Below are positions 51,011-60,513 of a stretch of 64,000 nt of DNA, in pieces. A program made the translations under genes and the position numbers. The notes below the pieces were generated by a model, which saw only the letters and a list, made by a program, of their open reading frames with translations, searched no databases and was not told the origin of the DNA. The stretch is from Stachybotrys elegans (lineage: Eukaryota; Ascomycota; Sordariomycetes; Hypocreales; Stachybotryaceae). Within the stretch, counting starts at the first letter, position 1. Every line of letters starts with the position of its first letter. The stretch covers positions 806,001-870,000 of the forward strand of contig JAGPNK010000008.1 in the NCBI GenBank assembly GCA_020746835.1, read 5' to 3'.

Positions 51011-52609
51011 CGTGTTTGGTGTTTTCACGGCACCCTAAGGCGAAGCCCGTTGCGTTGGCATCCAAGGAGGGCGATTCGGTAAAGCAGATGAGGGTATCGC
51101 AACAGTGGCGATGGGGTATAATGTAGTGGTGAGGATGGTCGTGTGAGGAGATGATCACGTCCAGATGCAACTCTCGCGCTGAGGAACAAGAAGAAAGAAA
51201 GAAGCTGCACAATCACGATGCCATCACGGCGTGGGTTGGGATTGGGAATCTGACAACAGCGCGATGACCGGTCATGCACACCTTTTTACTATCTGGCCAT
51301 GGGCTTCTTGTTTGGGGCCATGCTGCCCTGGCCGTGGCAACCAAAACATTATGCCCATCCTGGTGAGCTTCCTGATTAGCCATGGGCGGCCCTGGGACAG
51401 TGCCGACTCGGAGGAGATTAGCTGCTATACAAAATGTCTTGCCTGGGGAACAGGTCGAATTAGCGTCCGTCAGGGTCCCTCTCCCTCTCGATCCGCGCAC
51501 GCCTCCTGGACGAGGTGGGCGGCCCTGCTCTCGTAATAATAAGCTGTAGGCCGCGCGGGCCGTCTCTGCGGGAAGGCGACTCGTCCCGTCGTCGGGCAAT
51601 CCTGCGCGAGGGATGGTATGTGTCGGGACCAGAGATGGCACGGAGCCTGAGACTCGGAGGGATGGACGCAAGGGACGTCATTCCGAGGGAGATGCGGATG
51701 GAGACTCATGGGCGGGACAGTCCATGGGCAAGGAAGACCCCGAGAGTCAACAAGCCGCTCCTGCCGTCCGTCCGCTCCCGTGCCTTCCTTGCCTATGTAT
51801 GTACCAGAAAGTTGGGCGCTGGACGGGGTCCGGATGCTCCCGCCTGTCACGTGAGCTCCCTGGGCAGTTTGAACTTCATCGTAGCAAAGAAGAAGAGTAC
51901 CTCCCTGTAAGACAACAAAGAAAAGGACAAAAAAAAGTACGTCTCTTTTTCGAGGGTCTCCTCTACGCGTCCAGCCCATCTCAGGCAAACATGACCCGCG
52001 TCTCGAGCATGTCAGTCGCGAGCCACCTCAGCCCACGCTCGCTCGCCCAGGCACGCGTTAAGCCATGCTCCCCTCCTCGTCTTGTCATCCTCTCTCGCCG
52101 CGTGGCAGAAACCCCGCCAAAGTGCTTTGCCGTGGGTGAGCCCCTCCTTTGGTCTCTCTCCTTAGTAGTCAGTCAGAGCTTTCTGGCACGGAGCAAATGC
52201 CCAAACCTAGGCGATGCGTGGCTGCGCCGCCGTGGTCTGAGCTGGTAGCGTAGTTGCGTTGTTTCCATGTAAGCCTCTGGCACGGAACAATGGCGCGTCT
52301 GCAGGCGCAACTCAACCAGTTTCGCTGGCCTGTTCCTGTCTGCATTGTCTTCGCGACGTCAATGGCATTGTTGGCGACGCCCGATACGCGATGGCGCGAT
52401 ATCTACATGCACGAGTATCGTGTAAGTTGGTATATATATGTCGGGATGAATTGTCCTCTGAACAGCTGGTTCCTCATCATCACCAAGCCGAGTCGAGTCC
52501 TCCAAGGTCATTCTGTCTTTTATCTTCACCTTCTTTTGCCTTTGTTTGTCCATCGTTGTAATACAGTTAATCTGCCCAAGCCATTCTTTTGCATCCCCTG
52601 TTAGCCACC
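51011..52609. promoter_or_regulatory. Shared divergent promoter region of two wall-protein genes
   Basis: This 1.6-kb stretch separates the start codons of the giant adhesin-like gene (leftward) and the GPI-protein gene (rightward). No gene is supportable in it. A TATA-like ATTATA on the minus strand near 51116-51121 lies about 105 bases before the giant gene's ATG. A TATA-like element and pyrimidine tract precede the GPI gene. Common upstream control of two surface proteins is possible but unproven. Confidence 0.5.
52431..52439 (+). promoter_or_regulatory. TATA-like element of the GPI-protein gene
   Basis: TATATATAT lies about 175 bases before the ATG, followed by a CT-rich tract at 52512-52555, a usual setting for a fungal transcription start. 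Confidence 0.5.
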
Positions 52610-53554
52610 ATGCGTAGCAGCAACATGTCCATCGCTTCCACTCTGGCCCTGCTTCTAAGCATCGCCACCCCAGTCTTTGCCGCAGTACCGACTTCCTCCT
52701 GCATCACTTCCACATCCACCGAGGTTCTCCCCACGCTCAGCTTCACCACTCTCGGCGCCACCACGACATGGACCGGCCAGCCCATCACCGACGGACACCG
52801 CACCGTCACCGTCTACACCACCGCCTATGAGAAGTTCTGCTCCACAGGACTCACCATGCACACTTATACCGTTACCGAGCACTGCCCTCCCCAGCCGGAC
52901 TGTACCTGCCGCGGCGAGATTCCCAAGAACTTTTATAAAACCGTTGCTGTCTGCGACACGTGCGGAAAAGTTCCCATCACCGCCACCCTCACCCTTCCCT
53001 CCCCTACACCCACCCCCAAGATCCCCTCCAAGGATGGTGGCTTCGAGTGCAAGCACCCCGAAATCTGCAACGGCTCCGAGCACAAGCCATCTCACGGCGG
53101 CGAATACGAGCCCATTCCCAAGCCTCACGGCGCCGACCAGCCTCATTGCAAGGATGGAAACTGCTTTGTCAAGGACGTCAAGCCGGCCTACGACAAGGAG
53201 ATCCCCTGCACCTCTGGAGACTGCAAATCCAAGGACGTCAAGCCGGCCCACGACAAGGAGATTCTCTGTACCTCTGGCGACTGCAGTGCCAAGGACTTCA
53301 TGTCCCCTCCCGGCATCAGCACTCTGGTCCCCAAGCCGTCCCCATCCACCGAGAACCAGGACTACACCGACTCGACCAACGGCCAGCGCCCGGTGCCCAA
53401 CCATCCTCACAAGAACCCCGATATCATCGATACCTATCCCACCCCCCTCTCACCCGCTCATGTCCCCGGATCTGCTGGCTCCAGACTATCCAAATCCTCT
53501 GCCTCGTGGGCTGTGGCCTGCATCGCCGCGGCCGCCATCACCTTGGTGCTCTAA
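52610..53554 (+). CDS. GPI-anchored Cys-rich cell-wall protein
   Basis: Single exon, 314 residues. The ATG at 52610 has a strong context (GCCACCATGC). A signal peptide covers about residues 1-24 (hydrophobic STLALLLSIATPVFA). The first half holds a Thr-rich, cysteine-containing segment with VTVYTTAYEKFC, TYTVTEHCPP, DCTCRGEIPK and VAVCDTCG, a layout seen in fungal extracellular GPI proteins. The second half is Pro/Lys/His/Asp-rich and includes a 20-residue tandem duplication (KDVKPAYDKEIPCTSGDC and KDVKPAHDKEILCTSGDC). The end has a candidate cleavage zone (PGSAGS) and a hydrophobic tail (SWAVACIAAAAITLVL), a GPI attachment signal. The role is structural or interactive in the wall, not enzymatic as far as I can see. 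It is divergent from the giant adhesin-like gene. Confidence 0.9.
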   Translation: MRSSNMSIASTLALLLSIATPVFAAVPTSSCITSTSTEVLPTLSFTTLGATTTWTGQPITDGHRTVTVYTTAYEKFCSTGLTMHTYTVTEHCPPQPDCTCRGEIPKNFYKTVAVCDTCGKVPITATLTLPSPTPTPKIPSKDGGFECKHPEICNGSEHKPSHGGEYEPIPKPHGADQPHCKDGNCFVKDVKPAYDKEIPCTSGDCKSKDVKPAHDKEILCTSGDCSAKDFMSPPGISTLVPKPSPSTENQDYTDSTNGQRPVPNHPHKNPDIIDTYPTPLSPAHVPGSAGSRLSKSSASWAVACIAAAAITLVL

Positions 53555-53717
53555 GAATCATGATTACGCACCCTAACGTCTTCAAGCTCTTCGTTTTAGC
53601 GCCGTCATTCTTTTCATCATCGCTAGTGAGCGTCATGTTTCACCTCGTCATTCGCTACGACACTCAACGCATTTAGCCTTCCATTGTTGTGGATTTATGT
53701 AACACGTATTGAATGGT
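53555..53717. other. 3' flank of the GPI-protein gene
   Basis: A short T-rich stretch probably carrying the polyadenylation site. It is cut off by the transposon insertion 163 bases after the stop codon. Confidence 0.5.
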
Positions 53718-53726
53718 CATACAGGA
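53718..53726. repeat. Left target-site duplication (9 bp)
   Basis: CATACAGGA, identical to the nine bases right of the element at 56591-56599. A 9-bp duplication is the hallmark of MULE insertion. Confidence 0.93.
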
Positions 53727-53815
53727 GGGGCCCCATAGGCACACGCCTAGGCGCGCCTCCACTCGTGCACGCATAGGCGTGCGGATTATGTCAGCCCTCA
53801 ATTTAGCCCAACCCC
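53727..53815 (+). repeat. Left terminal inverted repeat
   Basis: 89 bases matching the reverse complement of 56502-56590. The outer 43 bases are identical; the few inner differences are mostly C/T or G/A changes. Confidence 0.92.
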
Positions 53816-53879
53816 GCACAGTTACAATTCCGAGTTCTGAGGCAGTTTTTAAAATCCTATGATCTGGAATGGCGATGAA

Positions 53880-56200
53880 TTCTTGATTATCTACCTGAAT
53901 AAAAGGCCTGTTGTGCCTTACTATCTGCTGCTGCTGCCTCCTAAATCTCGCGCATACCTTTTCTATTAGGAAAAGGGTTGCTTTTTATCTCCGTAGCTGC
54001 CTGAGCCTCAACCTGGTTATCTTCTGCCTTGCTCTAATCTAGGTACGCTATCATCTCCTCCTTGGTCCAATCTCTAGATCTAGTTTGCATTATACAGCAT
54101 TTGCCTATTTGCTTCCAGTTAAGATACCACTGGTAGCTTGCTTTGTTATACTGCAAAGGTAGGCCTAGTGCTTTCTGATACTGCTGATTAGTTTTGACAC
54201 TGCCATGAGGCTGCGCCTTGTACTAAGCATCTCGAGCAGCAATATATCTTCGATAGATAGCCTATGGGTCATCATATCTCAGTGTTGGCGCTGCTGATGC
54301 TATTGGCGATAATGCTACTGGCGCTGTCCCTACCTGTATTAATGATGCTATCAGCTCAATACTAATAACAATACAGCTAGTACTATCCTTGCCTGGCCCT
54401 GCCTGCCTGAATAATCTTGACAAGGGTGCTCCTAGCGCTTTCCCTGCCTGTAATGATAATGCTAATAAAGATATTGCCAGCGCTGGCTGTGCCTGCCCTG
54501 ATAATACTGGCAATAATGCTACTGGCATTGCCCCTACCTGCGCTAACAATGCTGACAACTGCAAAAGCTCCTTGTGCTATTAAGGGCATACCTTTGAAGT
54601 CATTCTATAACCTAATTTGTGGCATCTACTGCATTTAGATTATGCCTTTGGCTATGCTACTGCCTAAACTGCCTCAAATACACTTGGCTCCCTCCAAGTG
54701 CTTAATTGCAGTTTACCAGTAGTTAAACCGGCAGCTATCCAATCAGGTCAATGCCAAGGCTCTAGTAGCAACTAATGAATACCATAACAGTTAAGATACC
54801 AATGCATATAAAAATACTCTAGACAAAGAACTTGATCTTGTTCTTGTAGAGCCTTGAGAGTATGGGCACAAGGGAGGCCGTGAGATTGAGAGAATGCGCC
54901 AGTGCAACTAGGCAGATCTTCTTTCAAGAGCAGCTTCCGCTATTCTTCAACCTTACATAAAGCCTCATAAAATATCCAGCCACATATAGCACTATATAGT
55001 GATCCAGAGAGCTCAATTAGTATTCACATTTACTAGCTAGCTTGGTTAGATCGTAGTTCAGCTAATTAATTAAGAAGCACATGCTTCATAGCCCTCCAAG
55101 CCTCAAAGAGATCTAGCATAGATTTCTTAAGGTGGCTTTTAAGAAGCCCATAAATACCCTCAACCCATAAGGTAACTACATTACCAAAGTAAAAGTACTG
55201 ATCAACCCAAGCCTTCACAAGCTTTTCCTTATACAGATCAAGCCAATTGGCCTTAATATAGCCAACCTCTTCAAGGTATTGCAATAGGTAGCGCCTTTCA
55301 AGCTCCTATACACGCTAATCAAAGGCCTCTTCATCTAGTGACTTCATAATTAAATGCCAGTGATTAAAAAACTCATTCCAATCGCTCAGGCCTTGCTAGT
55401 AGGCCTCTAACCCTTATTAGTAGCATACAAATATTAGCTGGCAATAGCAGAGGACTGCCTTGTTCACATGCCATAGGCATAGCAGCAAGATTAAAGATAG
55501 AAAGCAAATCTCTACGGCGTTCATACAAGCCTTATCGCGGTCTATTAAGATAACAAATAGAAACCTTATATTGCAGAGTTCATACAGGGACCTAAGCCAG
55601 TCCAAGGCCCATAGATAGTCCTGCTCAGTCTCACCACTAAGGAATGCAAAGGCAATACAGAAGGATCGCTAGCAGGCATCAACGCCAATCATATCAAGAA
55701 GTAGCATCCCATATTTATTCATTTTATATATACAGTCCAGAAAAAGTAGGTCTAGATAAGCCTAGAGGTATACCAATAACTCTAGATAGGCAAATAACAC
55801 TGCCGTGATTCAGTCATCTAAATCAAGCTACATCCAGTTCCAGAACCCTTCCTTATCCAGCTGGTTAGCAAAGGCATGTATAATACTCTAACCCTCACAG
55901 AGCTCTCGTTTACTGTCTGCAATACAATTATAGATATCTTGCTAGATTGCAATAGTATTCAAGTTCTAACAGATATAAGTCCTAATATCCTTTAGCACCA
56001 CCCCAGCATTCACAAGGCAGCTGATTGTTGATTTTTCAGCATCAGAGAGCTGCCAATAAACTGGATATACTAATTTATACCAGCTTGGCTCATGGTTATA
56101 TAAGGAAAATCGTCTGTCTGGACAATGCCTTAAAAACCAAGTTATTTTATCTAGGGATTCCTTCACAATAATCAAGAACCGGCAATTAATTCCTCACATA
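53880..56200 (-). pseudogene. MULE transposase pseudogene
   Basis: Fragments in order on the minus strand: about 56175-55966 (RRFSLYNHEPSW, ADA-like DAEKSTISCLVNAGV), about 55740-55417 (KMNKYGMLLLDMIGVDAC, then stop, then SFCIAFAFLSGE and WHVNKAVL), 55284-55066 (HFGNVVT-like stretch and VEGIYGLLKSHLKKS) and about 54230-53880 (RDWTKEEMIAYLD, then stop, then SKAEDNQVEAQ). The MULE catalytic-core signature around the WHVNK segment is clear. Imperfect repeats of about 57 bases at 54290-54570 lie in the C-terminal part. Stops and frameshifts rule out a functional enzyme. Confidence 0.85.
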
Positions 56201-56501
56201 GTAGTCTTACACTAGCAATCTCTTAAGGCACTAGGTAGACAACACCATCAATCACATGCATATATGATAATCTACCTGCCACTACTTAATCGCAAAAATC
56301 TCCCAGTTATAAACGCATATCCTCTTAGTACTACCCATTCATTGATAGCTGCAAGTAGAGCCTCTCGTAAGTCATATATACCCTATGGCAGAAGCACATC
56401 ATCAGGAAATATTGCTTGGGCCATAGCGGAAGCCCCTGGGAACTACAGTTATGGTCAGCAGTGACAGCAACAATAGATGCAGCCCCTGAGAACTGCAGCT
56501 A

Positions 56502-56590
56502 GGGGTTAAGCCAAATTAAAGGCTGACATAATCCGCACGCCTACACATGCACGAGTGGAGGCGCGCCTAGGCGTGTGCCTATGGGGCCCC
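56502..56590 (-). repeat. Right terminal inverted repeat
   Basis: Counterpart of 53727-53815, ending in GGGGCCCC at the element boundary. Confidence 0.92.
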
Positions 56591-56599
56591 CATACAGGA
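56591..56599. repeat. Right target-site duplication (9 bp)
   Basis: CATACAGGA, identical to 53718-53726. Confidence 0.93.
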
Positions 56600-56621
56600 C
56601 GTCTGCTTACTAAGCAGACGT
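56599..56621. terminator. Perfect 11-bp hairpin beside the transposon
   Basis: ACGTCTGCTTA, one C, then the exact reverse complement. Before the insertion this hairpin lay about 170 bases downstream of the GPI gene's stop, so it may have belonged to that gene's 3' end. A role as a terminator is a guess; it may instead be what attracted the MULE. Confidence 0.35.
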
Positions 56622-57833
56622 TCTGGACTGCCCATTCAAAACGTACCCAATCCAGGGACAGCCTGGATTGGGGTTTCTAGACTTATCATCAATCTTTTCA
56701 CTCTACGCTTAATGGATCCAAATCTACTGTGATTTCTTACGCGTTAAGAAAGGCCTTCCAACAATTGTCCCATTAGCGCCATGGGCCGGTTGTTCACTCG
56801 CTTCGACACTCGTTTTTTATTACACTTATACCACCGTCGTTCGCTACAATATCTCCATTCGTTTGGACTCACACAGGATGGGCATTATCAGGAGTTTTCA
56901 CTGTTTTTCTGTCTTTTGGAGCTGGAATAGAGAGTCGGGCTACTGTGGTACGGAAAAACGCGTTCTAGAACTCTAGCGTTAGATATTGTTAGAGATGACT
57001 GATACGCAAGATGTTCTGCATGTTTTGGTTACTCTTTTTTGTTTTGCGGAGGAAAAAGAATCCAAGCTCTTTGTAGCAGGATCACGTATTCGTGATTATG
57101 GGCATTTTCCCCCGCGTCTCCTGTTCAGCGTACAGGATGGATTTTAGAGAAATAATGCAATCAAAACTTTAAAACTGCTCTTTAACGTGAAGCAGACTTT
57201 CAAATGTTAGAATCGACTTTGTGTGTTCCTGGATGGAGCTGAGGCAAAGGCATCACCAGGGCTCGGAGAGACGCGATCATATTTTTGTTTAAAGAAGCGG
57301 TGTTTAGCAACGAAGCGAATTCCAGATGAATAGGAGCAAAGGACGAAAAGAAAAAGAATTACTTCCACCTAATCAGTGCTGATAGAAAAAAAGGCGCGTA
57401 ACTTGGCATGTGCCGTGTGCCTAGTCACTGAACGCGTACCGTATTCCAGTTATTTACGCTGCCACCTGGCACTCCCCCCTTTCGCGTTTTGCCTCTTGCA
57501 CCGTCTGATTTCACTTTCCCCTCACCTCCATCCCACCTTTTGCCACCTGAACGCAGAGCTCCTCTACCATCTACCTTTGAGCCCAACATCTCAGGTTTCT
57601 ATTTGTAAAGAGAGGACCCCCTCTTTCTCCTTCATCAACCGCCTTCATCGCAACACGTACCTCGCAAGACAAGAACATACCTCCGAGTTTGGTCTTTTCT
57701 ACGATACATTTGTCAACTCTTGTTCGTGTATGACTCTCTGCACCAAGAATCATGATCAGCTTGACAATCCCCCTCACCTTGTATCATAATCCGACTGACC
57801 AGGCCTCCCAGAAGAGCCTGGGACTATAGAACC
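56622..57833. other. Intergenic and probable 5' leader of the next gene
   Basis: No gene is supportable. The part from about 57460 to 57830 is pyrimidine-rich and is probably promoter and leader of the gene starting at 57834. A plus-strand ORF at 57376-57789 lacks motifs and looks incidental. Confidence 0.45.
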
Positions 57834-58765
57834 ATGGCTTATGAACCCTACGTGACGAACCACCCCGAGCCTGGCTTTGTCAGTCCCCGTCGCCATCACT
57901 CGCTTTGCTCGGCAAAAACTAACTTGACCAGTCGCACTTGCGATCTGCCATGGCTTCCATCGCCTCAGCAGAAAATGACCAGACGCCCCGTCTACCGTTC
58001 TCTTGGGAGATTCGCCCGCCGAACCACCAAGAAATCGATGCCGTAGATGCCGTCATCCGTGACCCCAGCTACGAGCCCGAAATTGTCTTGCCCCCGGGGG
58101 TCACTGCAGGGGGAGGTGCAGTCATCTAGAGGGAGACTGCTCAGCCCCCGAAGACTCCACGCAAGGAGTACACGGGCATGTACACCGACACGGGGCCTTG
58201 GCTGGACGACTACAGGCAAATCTACCCGACACTCAAGAAGTATCCCATCACGCGCACTGGGTTTGATGAAACGTCTCGAATTCAAGAAATCATCAAGCAC
58301 GCCGAGACCTACCACAAGCCCATTGTGCCGGATGCCATCTTTGACGATCACGACTTGGGGGGCCACGAATCTTCCATGAAGAGCCAAGCCATTTCGAGCA
58401 TCTTTACCCCCGTCCCCCTGTATCAGACCCGAGGCGTGGACTATTCCTGGGACTTTCCCCAGGCACTTCCAGCTCTCCCGTACCCCGTATCCCTCGATCG
58501 CTGCCCAAATGTAAACGAATTTCTGTCTCTGCACCTTTACCCTGACCCTGAATGCTTACAAGTCTATTAGAGCGAAAACGACGATAATCTTTCGCCTCCT
58601 CTCAGCTTGGTTATCGACTTCTCTCAAGCCAGAGCACCTCCTCGGGCCAAAAAAGCCGGTTCGAAAAGAAAACGAGTCTTTCCGACCTCGGCTCTGGGCA
58701 CGTCCATAAAAACCAAGATGGCCGCCGCCTTTTCCCGCGTTGGCGCCTTGATTCGTCGAAAGTGA
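57834..58765 (+). CDS. Unrecognised conserved-looking protein with one in-frame TAG
   Basis: Three exons, 57834-57878, 57932-58510 and 58571-58765, with clean introns (GTCAGT..CTAAC..CAG and GTAAAC..TAG). They give 272 codons plus stop, all in frame except one TAG at codon 81 (58127-58129). The ATG has an excellent context (AACCATGGC). Readable segments are PEPGFSHLRSAMASIASAEN, PFSWEIRPPNHQEIDAVDAV, KEYTGMYTDTGPWLDDYRQI, HDLGGHESSMKSQAISSIF, and a basic C-terminus (KKAGSKRKRV) that could be a nuclear localisation signal. I do not recognise the family. The frame, both splice junctions and the downstream protein are intact, so this is either a very young pseudogene, a gene starting at an internal ATG (58178), or a transcript whose TAG is edited or read through. 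Confidence 0.7.
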
Positions 58766-60513
58766 GACAGTGCCACCATAATTCGCGGGTGTCAGATCAG
58801 GCAGAAATGTCTCTATTAGTCCCTGGCTCAGGAATGGAGATCCCGTCCGCCACCAAGACACTCTTATTCTATCCTCTTCGCGATTTACTCCCGAAATCTT
58901 GTATTACCACATGTACATTGCCAAGTCAGCGAAGAGATTACCTTGCTTCGTAATCATCTTCATCCGGCACATATAAGCAGGCAGGGCCTGCATCTTTTAC
59001 ATACAGTTTATAGTACTTTGACGGTCGTTTCACTCCCTCCACCCGGCTCATGTCTTGGGTTGAACACCGTGTCTAATGTGGAATGAGCACTTATCTCGCC
59101 GTCTTGGTGCCTTGCGGGTGGCCGGGACCACCCTAGCCTTTAAGGGGGCGGCCATGATAGAGAGAAGGCTATTTTTCACCAAAGCTGTAATAAAGGAATC
59201 GTCTACAGCACAGAAGTTCAGCATCTCTGGTCCAGATCCATGTTTCGATGCGGTGTTCAAGCACCGTCTGGGCTGCTGCGTGACCGACATCCACCTCCAT
59301 GATGTATGCAGGCACCAAGAGCCAAATTCCACATACACGACTAGTACAGACATACATAGCGAGGCTATTGAATGCTTGATTGGGACAGCTTTAAGCTGAC
59401 ACTGGTCTAAACCCCCCTACCACAGCCCCTTTTGCAAACGTCGCCCCGCGGCCCAGATAGACCGTAGCCCAGAGGCTTCTATCACCGCCCCTTCCTCCCC
59501 GGATTGTCTTGACCAGCAGAAAGCCCCAGGATTAAGAACCCAGCGAGTGAGTGATTTGAATGGGGAGTTTCAGCGAAATTTTTGCGTCTCCTGTGGCAGG
59601 AGTTCGGGTGATAATCCCCGGATTCATAGACCCTGATCAGAGCATTCTCGAATCCTGGTCAGACATTAGGGGATCGGAGGGCCCCAATTCATCTCGCCAC
59701 GGCAGATCGAATCTGTGAGCCCCTGCTGGATTATCCCTGGAATTCTTTGGAGACCCCTGAACAAGGGGACCGCGAATTTGACCGTGTCTTAGCACGTGCA
59801 CCCATGGTTGTCTCGATCTTTGATCGGGAGATTGGAACGAGCCCTGTCTCGTGTCTATACTCTATTTCTTCACCGCCTCAATGGAATTGCTGGAAGGACT
59901 GTTTGACTATACATGGGGAATTGTAGGACCTTGCGGATGTGATGAGGGCATGTCTTGCCATATGCAGGCCTCCTGACCATGTGCAGTTGTCTCGCAAGGA
60001 GGAAGGTTCATCCATGCATGGTTCTTAGAAAGAGGAAACAAAATATCCCGATGACTGTGTGTATTTCCCTCCATCTAACTGTTACCCAATTCCCACTATT
60101 TGGTCGAAAAGTCTCGGCCATGATCGAGATTGTGCATAGCTGGACCCACTCAGCCTGTGATATGCAGCTCAAATGTAGCTGAATATTGATATTTTTCGAA
60201 CTTCAATACCAATAATGATCTTAGGTAGGAGCTAGAGGCCTTTGGGGGGAACTTGGTTGTTACAGAAGTTAAAAGCATGGCGACCGAAGTCAGGCAGCTT
60301 GCTTTTGTTTGCGTGTCTCGGAGACTACCCGGGACACGGTGGTCATCACAAGAGGATACTCGAAAGTTCACAGCTGCCTTGATGGCGGGCACCTAGTGGC
60401 TGGAAAAAACATAGAAATTGTAAGGAGCTCCTATTTATACATTGTGCTCTTGTGCTGTAGAGTGAATATTGGTCGAGCCCGGGCCCTCAATGCCAGGACA
60501 GAACCGCCCTCGA
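58766..60513. other. Intergenic, no gene recognised
   Basis: A 1.7-kb spacer between two genes whose 3' ends face each other. A plus-strand ORF at 59076-59399 (107 codons, ATG) has no recognisable motif and its opposite strand is also open, so I do not call it. Confidence 0.45.

Larger units (their letters stand above)
53727..56590 (-). mobile_element. Degenerate Mutator-like (MULE) DNA transposon
   Basis: A 2,864-bp element bounded by 89-bp terminal inverted repeats starting GGGGCCCCATAGG and flanked by a perfect 9-bp duplication. The interior is much more AT-rich than its surroundings. It encodes, on the minus strand, a broken MULE transposase recognised from LYELCNIRF plus DRDKACMNAVE plus LCLWHVNKAVL and from YLEEVGYIKANWLDLYKEK. 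Stops occur at codons where Gln or Trp is expected (CAG to TAG, TGG to TAG), the C-to-T pattern of repeat-induced point mutation. The intact duplication and near-identical ends imply insertion not very long ago on an evolutionary scale. It is non-autonomous now. Confidence 0.92.

Noticed and set aside
58043..58129. Intron removing the in-frame TAG
   Set aside because: Candidate donors are weak, there is no branch site, the shortest option is only 30 bases, and others break the downstream frame.
57992..58534. Long minus-strand ORF of 180 codons
   Set aside because: It is antisense to the well-supported spliced gene at 57834-58765 and shows no motif.
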